Shown piece by piece: positions 1-11,675 of a stretch of DNA of 64,000 nucleotides. The DNA comes from Cinclus cinclus (lineage: Eukaryota > Chordata > Aves > Passeriformes > Cinclidae): contig NC_085049.1 of the NCBI RefSeq assembly GCF_963662255.1, forward strand, positions 22,104,142 to 22,168,141, written 5' to 3'. Positions within the stretch are counted from its first letter, which is position 1. Each line of letters begins with the position of its first letter. The position numbers and the translations under genes were made by a program. The notes below the pieces were generated by a model. The model was not told the DNA's origin, made no database searches, and saw only the letters and a program-made list of their open reading frames with translations.

Positions 1-886
1 AGTCAGTAGGATGACTTACAGGGTTAGAGGAATTTTCATGTGGGTGAGGGTTTTTTCCACAGAAGGGTCCTGGTTTCAGATTTCTCCAAATCTACCTCAC
101 AGCTCTGACTTTCCCTGAGCCCAAACAGAAGTTGCCTGTTTTGAGCAACACCCCCAGCAAGTGTTGAGAAAGGGTTAAATGGAGCAATGTGTTTTTCAGA
201 TGAGTAAAGTGAGAAGCCATCCAGAGCTGGCTGCAGAGTTTCCAGAGAGATGTGATATGGCCCTCGCTGGCTTGGTGGAGACAGGTGAGCTTGGCAGCTG
301 TCCACAGGCAAATGGCAACAAAACTCCCGTTCTCCCACATCACAAAAGCGCTCTGGAGATGATCTATAAAATTGTTAAAATGCTTTTATATCCTTTCAAC
401 TGCCCTGTAGAAAGGAGACTTGCAAAAGCAGTTTAAAATATTGCACTGTTGTTATTAGGACTTTGAGGTGAGCTGAAGGAGTGTTGAAATGTATATTTAC
501 TCTAACATCCCCCTGTGAAAGGAGGCTGGACTCCATGGTGACATGCAGGACTGTCAGACAAAAAGAAAAAGAAAAAAATAAAGCCCTGCCACCAGCTCCA
601 GTGAGGCACAGCAAGCCACAAAGTCACTCAACCCATGGGGCTCAAGGTGTCCCCTTCACCTTGAGCACCAGATTGGCTTTCAACACCCATGGGCTGTTTG
701 AGGATACTTTTGAGCCTCTGTTTGTGTGACCTGGTGATGCTTAAATGCCTCTTTTTCTCCTCCTGCTGCACTGCAGAAATGCCTTGTGGAGAAAGACCCC
801 TGGCATGGCAGCAAGACAGATGAAGAGGGCTGGGTCATACTGGGGATTTGCCACATGCTGGACAGATTCCTAACTCCCCTGAGAGC

Positions 887-904
887 TTTTTTTTTTTTTT
901 TTTT
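887..904. repeat. Poly(T) run, 18 nt
   Basis: An uninterrupted run of 18 T. No adjoining retrotransposon body was recognised on either side, so it is called only a simple mononucleotide repeat. Confidence 0.85.
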
Positions 905-3129
905 CCTGGCATATTTTGCACACAGAGACCATAAACAAAATGCATGTGTGGAAAACTCAGTCGTAGTAGCCACATGGTCTCTCCCAACTCCTGTCACTTT
1001 AGGCCAGAAAAATCCCTCCCCCTGTTGGTTTGGTGACACCCCTGGGTTTTGTCTATCTTTTTAATATGATTTCTGGAGGCTAGAAAGCCAGTAGTAATTA
1101 TGTACACAACACACTGACTTGAACTATTTCCAGAGAAGCAGCAGAAGAGGAAGATGGTCTGCTGGAGCACTGGAGTAAATCTGTAACCCACAAACTCATT
1201 CACATGTTGCTAAGTCAGTGAAGCTTTGCACCAAAAGCTTAACCTCATAGATTACATAAAGTCACTGTCACCTCATGGAGGCTCTGCTCTTTCCCTCCCT
1301 GCCTTGGTGCAGTTGTCTGCAGCATGTCCAGGCTGCTGGTACTCAGGATGCAGCACAAAACAGGGGGGAAAGAGGGGGCACCCCAATTTGTGCCACCAAT
1401 CAGAATGCCATGGTGTCAAGGGGCAACAGCAACTTCTGCTTTTGGTTGAGCTGGATTGACTTTGGCTTCTCGTTTGCCTCACTCCAGTGCAGAAAGCTGT
1501 GAGCCCACAGGACAGCCCAAGGTGTCCTGGCAGCGGTGGAGGATGGAAGAAGTACTGTGTGGCTGAGTGCAATCCCCTGCTGTCAGAGCTCCTGCACGAG
1601 GGGGGCTTTGTCCTGGGAAATTACATATCCAAACCTCCCCTCCTTGCCATGCACTTCCCATCCCACAGCAAACTGCAAACCTAAGCACAAATAACCCAAA
1701 GCCACCAGAACTCAGCAGAACCCAGGAGCACAGCAAAGGGCATCCCCGGGGGCTTTGGCTGCTGGTGTGATGTTTTCCAGCGCTGCAAAGTCAACCCCAT
1801 CTGGGGCCATGCAAACATTATATCCCAGCCCAGGGTTTCCAAACCACCAGAGTCCTGAGCTCAGCCCACTGAACATCACTTCTCTAGCAGTGGCCCAACT
1901 CTGTGCTCTTGGCTTTACCATTTCCTTCTCTTTCCAGCCCTTGCTACAGCTCCTGATCCTGAGGTAGCTCCAATGAATCAGGATCCACTCTTCTGCAGCT
2001 CTGACTTAAACACACCCGCCTGGAGGGTTTTAACACCAACTGCTTGGAAGAGAGTTGTTTGATAGGTAGGATTTATTTTGTATGGATAGAAGTATACATG
2101 TGAACCTGAGTGTGCCATGAGTTACTGCAGGTATGGGTTTCTGGTACTCCCAGCGTGGTATTTGTGATAGGCCACCTAAGGTCAGTTTGTAGAAGAAAAT
2201 GGTATTAATGTAGTAAAACCAGATGTAATTTGGATGAACTGGTGCAACCCATTTTATGGATGCTTCCATTTCTGACTCATGTTACATATTGATTTAGCTT
2301 AAGCTTGTTATCCAGAAATTTGTACCATTTTCACACGTTGACCAGGTCTGTCACATGATGCTTCTTCTCATTCCAGATGGTGGACTGATTTGATTAGATC
2401 CTGTAAAGCCCATGTTTAGCTTTATATGCTCATCTGGTCCTGTAGCTTCTCTTTGCCTACAGTTACACCCAGTTATTCAAACGAATTGCCTATTGTATGG
2501 TTCAAAGCCTGAATTGTATATTTTAGGAATTGCTTTATTTTTTAGCATGTGGATTTATTGCTGCCCAGAGACTGCTGATTCTGGGAAGGGACATCTTTGT
2601 CCACAGCTCTGCCTGCAAAACTTCGTCTCTCTCACCTTGCTTGTCCTGTTAAAGGTATTTCACTGAGGTAGAATGCTGAAACTTTTCCCTTTCAGCAAGG
2701 GCAGACAATGTCAGTGTTGATGTCGCCTGTCCATAGCTATGAGGAAGGCAATGGCCACACCAGGCACAGAGACTGGGACTAGCTTGGGGGTATTTCTCAC
2801 GTGCAAGGTGTGGCTGCAGAGCAGCCTCTGAGCCCACTCCAACAAAGTGCTTGTGGATGTGCTTGAAGCATGTGAAGAGTCTTCCTGAGTTCACCAAATA
2901 TTTAAGTGCTTTGCTGGAGTGGAGCCAGAATGATCAACAGTTTGCAGGATTACACCTTTAGGATAAGCTTTTGGAGGCCCCTAAGTACTCGTACATACAT
3001 ATGCCTAGAGATGTATCTATGCCACCATTTCTCAAGTCTCTGAGGAGTAATAATTGTCATCTATCATGACATCTTTCTTGAACAAACCTTGGCATTCATA
3101 TTAGCAGAAAACTAGCAGCTTGTGTCTCT

Positions 3130-3235
3130 TAAACAACAGGAAGGCTTTGATGAACAGGATCCCATTAACTGTCTGGTTTTGGGATGAGTTGTAATGGAGT
3201 TGGCCTCAATTCTACGATGATTCTGTTGGAAAAAA
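3130..3235 (+). mobile_element. Possible CR1 LINE 3' tail remnant
   Basis: The segment near 3200-3228 (GGAGTTGGCCTCAATTCTA, then CGATGATTCTGTTGG) resembles the end of the avian CR1 3' UTR, where a 'ggagttgg...caa' block is followed by a short TTCTATGATTCTGT-like tail. The match is short and diverged, and the upstream body is not clearly CR1, so this could be chance or a very old copy. Confidence 0.3.
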
Positions 3236-5494
3236 GCAGCACTGCCAGGTGGCACAGACACAGGGGAACACCTCACAGTGGGACATCAGTGTCCTGTAGC
3301 CATCTGCCAGCACTCCCTGTCCCAGCACTGAGCTGTGCTCCCATCGCTGGGCTCTGCTTAGGGTGCAAGCAGCGCAGAAGCAGCAGCTCCAGACCAGGAG
3401 CTCTTGCCAGTAGTCCCAAATGTTACAGGTAAACAGGTACAGAACCTAAATTAGCTCCACTTCCATGGCAGCCTGTTGTTCAGGAAGATCCAATTCTTCA
3501 TGAACACCAAAAAATCATATGAACCACCAGACTGTCTTGTTGACTTTTTCCGTGTACCCCTTAGCAGATATCGGCTGTTTATTTTCATTCCATGAAACTT
3601 ATCTAGATAACGCCACAATTTTCCAGGCCTCCCTTCCTTTATCCCAAACATCCCCACCCATTCTTAGGTCAGGTGTTACAACCTCTGTTGGCCTAGGGTA
3701 TGGTAACTTTATTTTAAGCATAATTTCATTTATTTTGGTTTCCATCTACCTTTCCTGTTTAAATGAAAGCACAAAGTCTATCCCTCTGCCCTGAGCTCCT
3801 GGGGTATTTCCTGCCAGTACCTTCTCAGTGGGCATTTTGTTTTTGTATTTCCCATGCCACAGTTGTACTGATGAAGCTCCCCAGTAAGATCTGTGTCTGT
3901 GGTTGCTGTTTCTGATGTAAGAAGTCGTTTGCTTAATTGCTAAGCAACTATCACAAGTTGAGCCCTGGCTTTCGAGAGCAGGCCTGGTCAGCACACAGAT
4001 TATGAGTTGCCTCTCTGGGGAAGGTGTGATTTATTTTTTAAAAATGAACCCTTGCTTCCTAAACAAACGAGGTTTGGCTGGTGATGTATCTGTGTGTATA
4101 TTGCTATGGCAGCTTTGGATTAAGCTGGCCAACTTCAGACACATTTTCCAAAGAGTCCTTACAGATAAAAAGTTAATACAGATTTCTGAAAGTTTGGCAC
4201 TTGTGCAGAGACAGACATCCAAATTAGTGCCTCTTTGAAGGAAGAGCAGAAGAGGAAGGTGAACTGTATTATTAGACCCCGGAGAATCTACACAGGATGC
4301 CCTGACCACAGGAAAAGCTTTATTCAGCTCTTGCCCCTTATTAGCCTCAGATAATCAACCACAAAATAGAGAGTCACAGGAAACCAGGCAGCATAATTTC
4401 TCCTGCTCCCAGAAGTAGCTGTTTCTGGCTCAAGAAATTCCAGTGGCGCCACTCTTTGAGTGGACACAAGGGCAACTTCCCACAGCTGCAATTCCACAGC
4501 AGCAGGAGCTGGACTCTTGTGAGAGTTTGTCCTCTTTTAGTTCTTTGCAGATGCACCTGTCTGTCTTTGTGTCTGCAGCCAGTGCTTTCTGAAGTTTGGA
4601 ATTTGCTCCCCCCAGTAGGTGAATGAGACTTTGCAGAACTCTCTGTCTCCCGAGCCAGGCACATAAATGGATATTTTTATTGTTGCAGGACGTTTTGTTC
4701 CTCACCCTCCTCCGGATCCTGCTGAGATCCTCCCTGTAATCTTGCCATCTCTCTTTGTGCCATCGCTCCTCAGCCACACCCGGGATGACGCACTGCCATT
4801 TCTCAGCTCATTGCATTGTGTGGCTACAGGTCCTGCTGCAAAACCAGCGTGGAGACAAACAACAGGCAAAAATAACAGAGCCAGGCCGGCCTCAAAGGTG
4901 GATCTGCAGCCTCTGTGAGTCACACTGCAATTTCACAATAAAGCCACCTTGTAACTTATGCTCCAAGAGGCTGATTAATTTAATTTTTAAATCTCTAAAC
5001 AATACTGGACAGAGAGGAACAATAAAAATAAAAAGGAGTGCTGAGTATTCAAATGGTGCCAAAGGAGCACTGAGAAAGGAGTGACCTTAAGCCTTTCACT
5101 AGATGTGTGCGATAACTCAGCATTTTAGATGGGCGTGATGAACTTTGTGTTTGCATCTCACCTAACCCTTTGAATAGATGGTATCAAGCCTTCCATGCTC
5201 TGATTGCTTTGCCTTCACTTTGGCTTTTTTGAGCTCAAATAAATCCCCTCCTTGAGAACCACATCTAACCACACCAGCCTCATGGCTAGATAGGGTTCAC
5301 CAGCTCCTGCAAGGGGGAGTCACTTTGGACTCTTTCTTTTCAGCTTAGTTGCAAGAATAACTTGCTGTTACTGGAGCCAGTGGGAGAATTCCCTTAATCC
5401 AGCCCTGCTGACCTGACATACCTGATGGACTGTGAGTGCCAAGGTAACTTCCATACACTTTATCACATGTGTTGATACACAACTGCCCTGCACT

Positions 5495-5495
<1 letters not shown>

Positions 5496-5538
<43 letters not shown>
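5496..5538. repeat. (AC)n microsatellite, about 21 units
   Basis: A perfect dinucleotide AC array of about 43 bp. An open frame read through it on the minus strand gives a Cys-Val repeat and is an artefact. Confidence 0.97.
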
Positions 5539-5540
<2 letters not shown>

Positions 5541-5694
5541 AAAATCCCTACTTGAAATTATCAGCCCATCTTATAGGTTGGTGAGAAAGGCAAAGTGAGA
5601 GGGAGAGAGGGAGTGTTGTTATTGGGAGGAGCACAGGCATTATGGTGATGGAGATTTAGATAGCAAGACATGTAGGTACTAGAAAAGTTCCAGG

Positions 5695-5805
5695 CAGTTC
5701 TCGTAGGACTTGACCGGGAGCTCAGAAACCCAAGATCCAGTCTACACCCCAGGCCAGCCTTTGTGCATTGAGCACAAGTCACTTCTTCGATGAGCCTTAT
5801 CAATA
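5695..5805 (+). mobile_element. Possible ancient SINE/LINE relic (MIR/L3-like core)
   Basis: On the plus strand the stretch GAGCACAAGTCACTTCTTCG then ATGAGCCT resembles the old amniote core 'gggcaagtcacttaacctctctgtgcctcag' shared by MIR-type SINEs and L3/CR1-like relics. Only this short block matches by eye and the flanks are not clearly related, so the call is tentative. Confidence 0.28.
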
Positions 5806-5809
5806 TTTG

Positions 5810-7779
5810 TTAACCATATAGATCACATAATCTGTCATTTCCTGTCTTTCTGACATGAAACCAGTCAAAATTGGATAGGTTTCAGTCTTAGAACAAAACA
5901 GGAGACACAGACCAACAAAAAGGTAAGAGTAATCTAATATGAAGGCTGAAATGTTGGCTGTAGGAAGTAAGGAAGTTGTGCTGGAAAAAGAAGATCAGTG
6001 CCTGTTGGCAGAGGACAGGACAAGAGAAGATGGGGTTCTTACTTTGTGTTGGCCCTTTGAGGATTGACATGGACACAGCAGAATAAGGTTGGACGTGTGG
6101 CATGCTGCTCATGCCAGGAGTAAAAGAGTGATCAAGAAGCAAAAGGATGATTGTCTGGTGATCAGAGGGTGTCACTGGGAGGCCACTCTGTGGGCCTCTC
6201 TTTTCAGCTTACGCCATTTTAGCCAAAACCTGTAGCCAGATTAAGAGCTGGTCTGTGTGCAGATTTGTGCTGCTGCCAGAAAAACCAAGTTCACAACATG
6301 CCCTGGGCATTGGGGAGCCTGTCCTGGGACTCATTTTGCCCTGCCCTGTTTCAGTGAAAGTGATACAGGAAGCTCAGGAGAAGCTGACTTGTGAGGGTCT
6401 TGGGAAGTTAGAGCTGGGCCTTTGCACCATGAGCTGTTGAACAGGTTAAATGAAAAATTCTGCCCTCATTCCTTCTCTGCTCAGCACGGGACAAGTCCCT
6501 GGGGTTGCCTTTACACAACACACTGAAACTCACACAGCCTCTGAAGGTGCCACGGGATTTTGCACAACGCTCATGAGGTGACTGGAGGGAGAAGCTGCAG
6601 CAGCACAGGGTGGTGTTATGTACTTAAATAGGATTACAAAACACCATTGTTTCCTCATTAAAACACAGAAACACAAAGCAAGTGAAATATTATCAGGCAG
6701 TGCTGATTGAGGATATAGCAGTTCTTGATTCTGACTGATTCAAATGTGTTTTGCTGAACCCTTTGGTTTTAGCCTGTCTGGCTTATCTGTTTTTTGATGA
6801 ATTTTAGTGACTTGCTGGTATATTCCAGGTCTGATTAACAGCACTGCCACACGTATTTTTTAATGAGTTCTTGAAAAAGCCATGGCAAGTGGGTGGACTC
6901 TGGACTGCCTTGTCCAGATTTGGGGCCACAGTGACCTACCTGGTGCTGACGGTGTCCGTCTGTCTGTTCAGTCACACCAAGATACAGCATTTGATCCCAG
7001 GTCAGCAAAACCCACAGGCAGGAAAAACAACAACACAGCAAAGAACAGTTCATGACTTGATCAGGGATTGCTCAGCACCTGGAAGGGCCTAAGAAATGTT
7101 TGGGGGATGCCAGCACAAACCAGTGCATGAATGGGCTATAGCTGCAGTACTCTGTGTGCAGGACAGCAGAAGAGGTTGCAATGACAATGAATTTGGCTGG
7201 ACTTGTCTTTTTCTTCTTCCCAAGCTGGAGAATTAATTGCATAATATGTTCTGTAGCTAAAGAGATGTCCATGGCCATTTAAAACACCGACTGAGAACAG
7301 AAGACTGAGCAAAGCAGATTTCCCAAATCCAGAATCTCAGCAGCGGCCATTTTTCTATTTCTTTCGTGCTTGAAAAATAATCAAGAATTTTGAAAAATCA
7401 GCATGGCTACATCCCCAGGGGAGACTCAAATAAAGCATTAATTAAAGCAAAGAAAGGGATGTGTCTTATTTGAACTCTGCTGAGCTGGATGGATTACCTA
7501 TGAAAGCTGGCAGTGACAGGACAGCTGTGTGAAGGAGCCCGTGGCAGAAGCACCGGTGTCTTACACAAACAACAGGAGACAGGGCGGGAGACGCAAAGCC
7601 ATAATTGCCAGATAGATTTCTTCCTCATGAGGCACTTGCTAAGTCAGCAGAAACCTGCCTCAATTTTCTGTTGCAAGGCACTGTGCTGTTAATTAAGGGG
7701 GGAAAAAAATTCAGCTATGCCTACTATCGCTTTTACAGCTCTTTAGCCTTATCCTGCAGGGAATACTGTCATGGAGATG

Positions 7780-7816
<37 letters not shown>

Positions 7817-8225
7817 TATCTTCCATGTTTCTTCTTTTTTCATATATCATTGCAGAGAAAAAGTACAGCAATAATAAAAAGGGACGTGTATTAACATGAA
7901 CATGGAGGTGTAGGAATATGAGAATGGCCTGGTGATATTTCACTGTCCCAGCATTTAGCAGAACAATTTAAACCAGTGCTGTAGTTTAATTAAGATTTTG
8001 GGTTACTGGGTCTGTTGAGGGTCTAGAGGTAGAACCAGGAAGCCATGGAGATCCTTATGCAACTTTCTGCCATGAGGGAAAGCATATGATTTTCAGGTCA
8101 GAAAGCTAAATTCCATTAATAAAAGAGAAATAAGCTAAAATTCATTAAGAAAATAGGTAACACTTGACTACTGAGAACTGCAGAGATATACTTGCTCAAA
8201 AAAGGTAAGCAGCTGCATCTACTTA
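5810..8225. other. Non-coding unique sequence with an AT microsatellite
   Basis: No gene or family signature was recognised. The stretch contains an (AT)n array (listed separately), which creates a Tyr-Ile-rich spurious frame on both strands. Sequence is otherwise mixed to AT-rich and CpG-poor. Confidence 0.55.
7782..7812. repeat. (AT)n microsatellite
   Basis: About 15 perfect AT units. Arrays of this kind can form cruciforms and vary in length. Nothing suggests a function here. Confidence 0.97.
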
Positions 8226-8229
8226 CAGT

Positions 8230-8375
8230 GGAATTGTAGAAATCTTTAAGGTGGGGAAAGACCTTCAAGATCATTGAGTCCAACCTTTGTTCTACTTTTA
8301 CTCACCATGAACTGTGACTACAGTCTACTGACTTAACATAATCTGTATGTCTAAGCTATATTTAAAAATGCCTGG
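8230..8375 (-). mobile_element. CR1 LINE fragment, old, 3' end
   Basis: The plus strand reads the reverse complement of a CR1 3' UTR: AGAAATCTTTAAGGTGGGGA, then an 'AGACCTTCAAGATCATTGAG' and 'TCCAACC' block, then diverged sequence corresponding to the 'ctaaaccatgtccctaag...tctttaaatacct' part of the consensus. The element is therefore inserted in minus orientation, with its 3' end near 8230. Divergence is high, and the far boundary is approximate. Confidence 0.75.
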
Positions 8376-8379
8376 GTTG

Positions 8380-10310
8380 TTTTCTGGAGCTGCCCCCAGT
8401 CTGGATCCCAGGATCATGGACGGCTCCTCCTCCCTGCTGAAGTGACAATTTACTGCTTGCAGATTACACAGGAGCAGAGGGAAAAGGCAAAAGCCTCAAG
8501 AAGAGGGTCTTGAGGTCTATGCTGTGCATCAGCTGAGGCATGTTGCACCCCATCAAAAAAATGGGGTTCCTCACCCTTCTTCCCCTCACCTCTGGCACAG
8601 TCAGCTGAAATGTTCATAGTAAGGCACACGACTGCTTTTCTTCTAGGAATTTGAGCTAAGGTTTTAATTACTGTTAATAAGGATGTGGATTTTCTGTCTT
8701 GCAAAAAGATTAAGAAAAAATTCTCCAAGTCCCAGACCGTGCCAAGCCTGAGTACAAGCAAATAGTTTCTTTGCCATACAATCTATTTTTCTCCCTTTAT
8801 TATTTGCTAATGATCTGCAGAAGACAAAAAATCACTGTGAAATGCATGATCCCCTTCCCTTTCATTCTGAAAACACTGAAAACCTCCATTCAAATATCTG
8901 TTTGTTTTTGCTTATTATTCTTGAAAAATCCATCAAAATCAATGTGATTCCTTGTAGCGCAGCAGATCCTGCAAATTTTACCTGGGAAGGCAAAAAGAAC
9001 TCCTGCCAGCTTTAGTTCAGAGATTTGTGATTTAGCGTATGCCAAAAGCACAGGTCGTGTTGGGAAGTGCCACAAAATCAGAGAGGAGGGGAAAAGTAAG
9101 AGCTGCCCCACTAAACATCCTTGGGCTGTTTAGAGGTATCACGGCTGTTCTGGACTTCACCTCCATCCCCAGCCCTGGCCAGAGAGGCAGAGGGGAGCAG
9201 GACCCGTGTGCACAAGGGGGTGACAATGAAGGTCTGCACATCTGTGGTGCAATCAAAATGCTGTGCCTTCCCCAGCCCTATCAGCATTTCCCAGGGACTC
9301 TCAGGGATTACTCAGATCATGGTGGTTTCAGTGCAGTGTCCTGGGTCAGAGCAGGATTTTTGACATGGCTCTGTTTACCCACATCACTTGGCCATGGCCA
9401 GTGAATGTGGCAATCTGAAACACTGTTTGAAAGCCAGATGTGGTGCTCAGGAGTGGGTCTGCTCGGGCAGTTGGGGGAGATTAAATCCTCTTGTTAGCCA
9501 CAGGGCAGTATGGTGTGACACTTGGTGCATTAGGCAGAGCTGAGAGAGGTTTTTATAATACCAAAAACTTTTCTGGTCCCTGAAGTCCACAAAGGTTCAG
9601 GAACCTTTCAGTAAACTTGGATTGAGCAGGTTTATAATTTCAAGGAGAAACCTCTTGAAACACCCTGGTATGTGCATGAGCCTGGACCCGGGCACACTTG
9701 GCACTTTGGAAGTTTTGCTTTGGGTTTTTTGCATACAAATACAAAACACAATGTAGACTCAGCAGGGAGGAACTGATGCAGACCAAAACTGCTGAGTTTT
9801 GCACAGCTCTAATTATAATCTCCTCAGAGTGCTGGTTTTATTTATTATTGTTTGTACTGTGGTAGCAGTGTGGGGTTCCAACCAGCTCTGGGGCTGCACT
9901 GTGGAAAAGGCAGGAGAAGGAGGCAGCATCCCCAGCCTGAAGAGGGTATATTTTAAATAAACAAAAAAGATAAAGAATGAAGGAAAGACATAAAGCACGT
10001 AAGCAGAGCGATTAGGGGGTGTTGGCAAGACAACACTTTTCTTTGCGTCTCTCTCACCCACACACAAAATTGTGTTTATTTATCCTGTAAACAGTTTGGG
10101 GTCAGGGCTGCATTTTCCAAAATGTGTAGGGAGATGGGATGCAAGAAATGTGTGGAGAAATAGAGTTGCTGAGGGCAGCAGCAGGAGATCAGCAGCCCAT
10201 GGGGCTGCCATGCTGGATTTGGGCAGAGAGGGTGGGAGCAGGAGGAAGGTGATGGGGAGGGAGGAACAGAGGGGGAGACTGACTGCCCTCCGTAGCTTGG
10301 GTCAGGTCAG
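8380..10310. other. Non-coding unique sequence
   Basis: No gene or repeat family was recognised. A 121-codon frame at 9039-9404 overlaps frames on the other strand and has no domain or conserved look. It is treated as chance. Confidence 0.55.
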
Positions 10311-10319
10311 AAAACCCAC

Positions 10320-10460
10320 CGTGACAACCTGGGACAGGTCACCAGACCACTCCCTGCTGCAGATTCCTCTAGGGTTGAGCAGGGCTAAAGTGGCATAGTT
10401 CTTCCTTGGTGTAAAGTGTTTTGAGATACTCAGGTGAAAGGTGCTGGAGGAATGCAAAGA
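10320..10460 (+). mobile_element. Ancient LINE/SINE relic (L3/MIR-like 3' region)
   Basis: The right part (10411-10455) reads GTAAAGTGTTTTGAGATACT then CAGGTGAAAGGTGCT. This closely follows the old amniote tail 'tgtaaagcgctttgagatcctcagatgaaaggcgct'. Upstream, CCTGGGACAGGTCACCAGAC followed by CACTCCCTGCTG follows the 'ccttgggcaagtcacttaacctctctgtgcc' core in the right order and roughly the right spacing. Agreement of both blocks in order makes an L3- or MIR-class relic likely. Which of the two cannot be settled without alignment. Confidence 0.55.
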
Positions 10461-10544
10461 TTTATTTTTCATAAACCTCTTCACATATTCTTTTCACTGC
10501 CAAGTCAAGGCCTGAAGCCAGGAATTTTAGAGAAACATACTTCT

Positions 10545-10612
10545 CTCTAATTATATCTATATAACTATATCTATATCTATATACAGACACACACACACAC
10601 ACACACACACAC
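10545..10612. repeat. Compound (TATATC)n-(AC)n microsatellite
   Basis: An imperfect TATATC/TATAAC array is followed directly by about 13 AC units at 10587-10612. It is a typical compound simple repeat. Confidence 0.93.
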
Positions 10613-11640
10613 ATGAATATAAAAATACATTTGCGAAAGAGGCCAAGGTATCCTTTTTCAAAAATGAAGCCTTAAGTTAGACTTCCTAAATCTATATATA
10701 GGATCTTTAATGTGCAGCCAGATTTAAAATCAGGACCCTTCATTAAAACTGAGTTCAGGAGTCTAGCTATAAGCTCTTACTTGAAGATGTTTTGATGCAA
10801 GCTAGCTGGAAGCTTCATATCTTAAAAGAAGGTTTTAATGTCTGGTATTGTTTTTTATTTTTTTCCGCAAGGATTTAGGTGAAGGTTTGGGCCAGTTATT
10901 TTATCCCAATTATTCACCATTCTGCAACTATTAATTAAAACAAACAGCTCTCTGAAGCTATTTCTCACAATGGGGAAGATTTATATCTTGAAACTGAAGC
11001 TTGTTTTTTCACTATGTTCTACACTGCGTAAACATCCAAGGTTGTTATTTCAGCAATCACCAACACAAGCCCTCAGAGCTCCTTGCCAGGCTTGAGATAT
11101 TTATTGTTTGAAAAGCCCCAGCTCCTGGAGTGAAGTGATTAGATGAGAACCTCAGCTTTCAGTTAAAAAAAAAGAAAAAATAATTTTGAGAGAAATGGGA
11201 AACCATGACCAGAATGCAGAGTCAAGGGTCCAAACATGGGAAAGGAAAGCATAAAAATAAAACCCCACATGTGTTATTATTTTTTTAAAGCCTAAGGACA
11301 CTTAAACCAACCTCCCCCTTATAATCTGGCAGAGGGGGGCTGACTCACAGCTTGTGGCTGCCAGGGCATGGTCGTGGCAGGGGTTACTCATCGCCTTGGA
11401 GTGCCCAGAGGTTTTTCCCCAAGGGGCTGCTCACTCTCTGCTGAGCTGCACGTGTTTGTACTGCCAGGTGCTGGGCTCCAGCCACCTCTATTTTTATTTT
11501 ATTTTTTTTCCTTTTTCCTACCAAACCAACTTTACTGAGGCACTCGTTTATGAAAATATCCTGCACAAGGAATTAACACTGACTTGGCAAATAGAGTCAA
11601 CTCCTGGTCCTTCCAAATCTGACAGGATCTCTTTAGCTTT

Positions 11641-11675
11641 CACAAAAAAAAAAATAAAAAAGAAGAAGAAGAAGA
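11641..11675. repeat. A-rich / (AAG)n tract
   Basis: An A-run is interrupted by T and then four to five AAG units. It is a simple purine-rich repeat. Confidence 0.85.

Larger units (their letters stand above)
1..5495. other. Non-coding unique sequence
   Basis: No gene is recognised. Open frames are short and overlap on both strands with no family motif. Visible content is an 18-T run at 887-904 and a possible CR1 3' tail near 3.13-3.23 kb (listed separately). Base composition is mixed, with GC-richer stretches around 1.3-1.9 kb and 4.4-4.9 kb and few CpGs. This is consistent with bird intergenic or intronic DNA. Unrecognised old transposons may be hidden in it. Confidence 0.6.
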
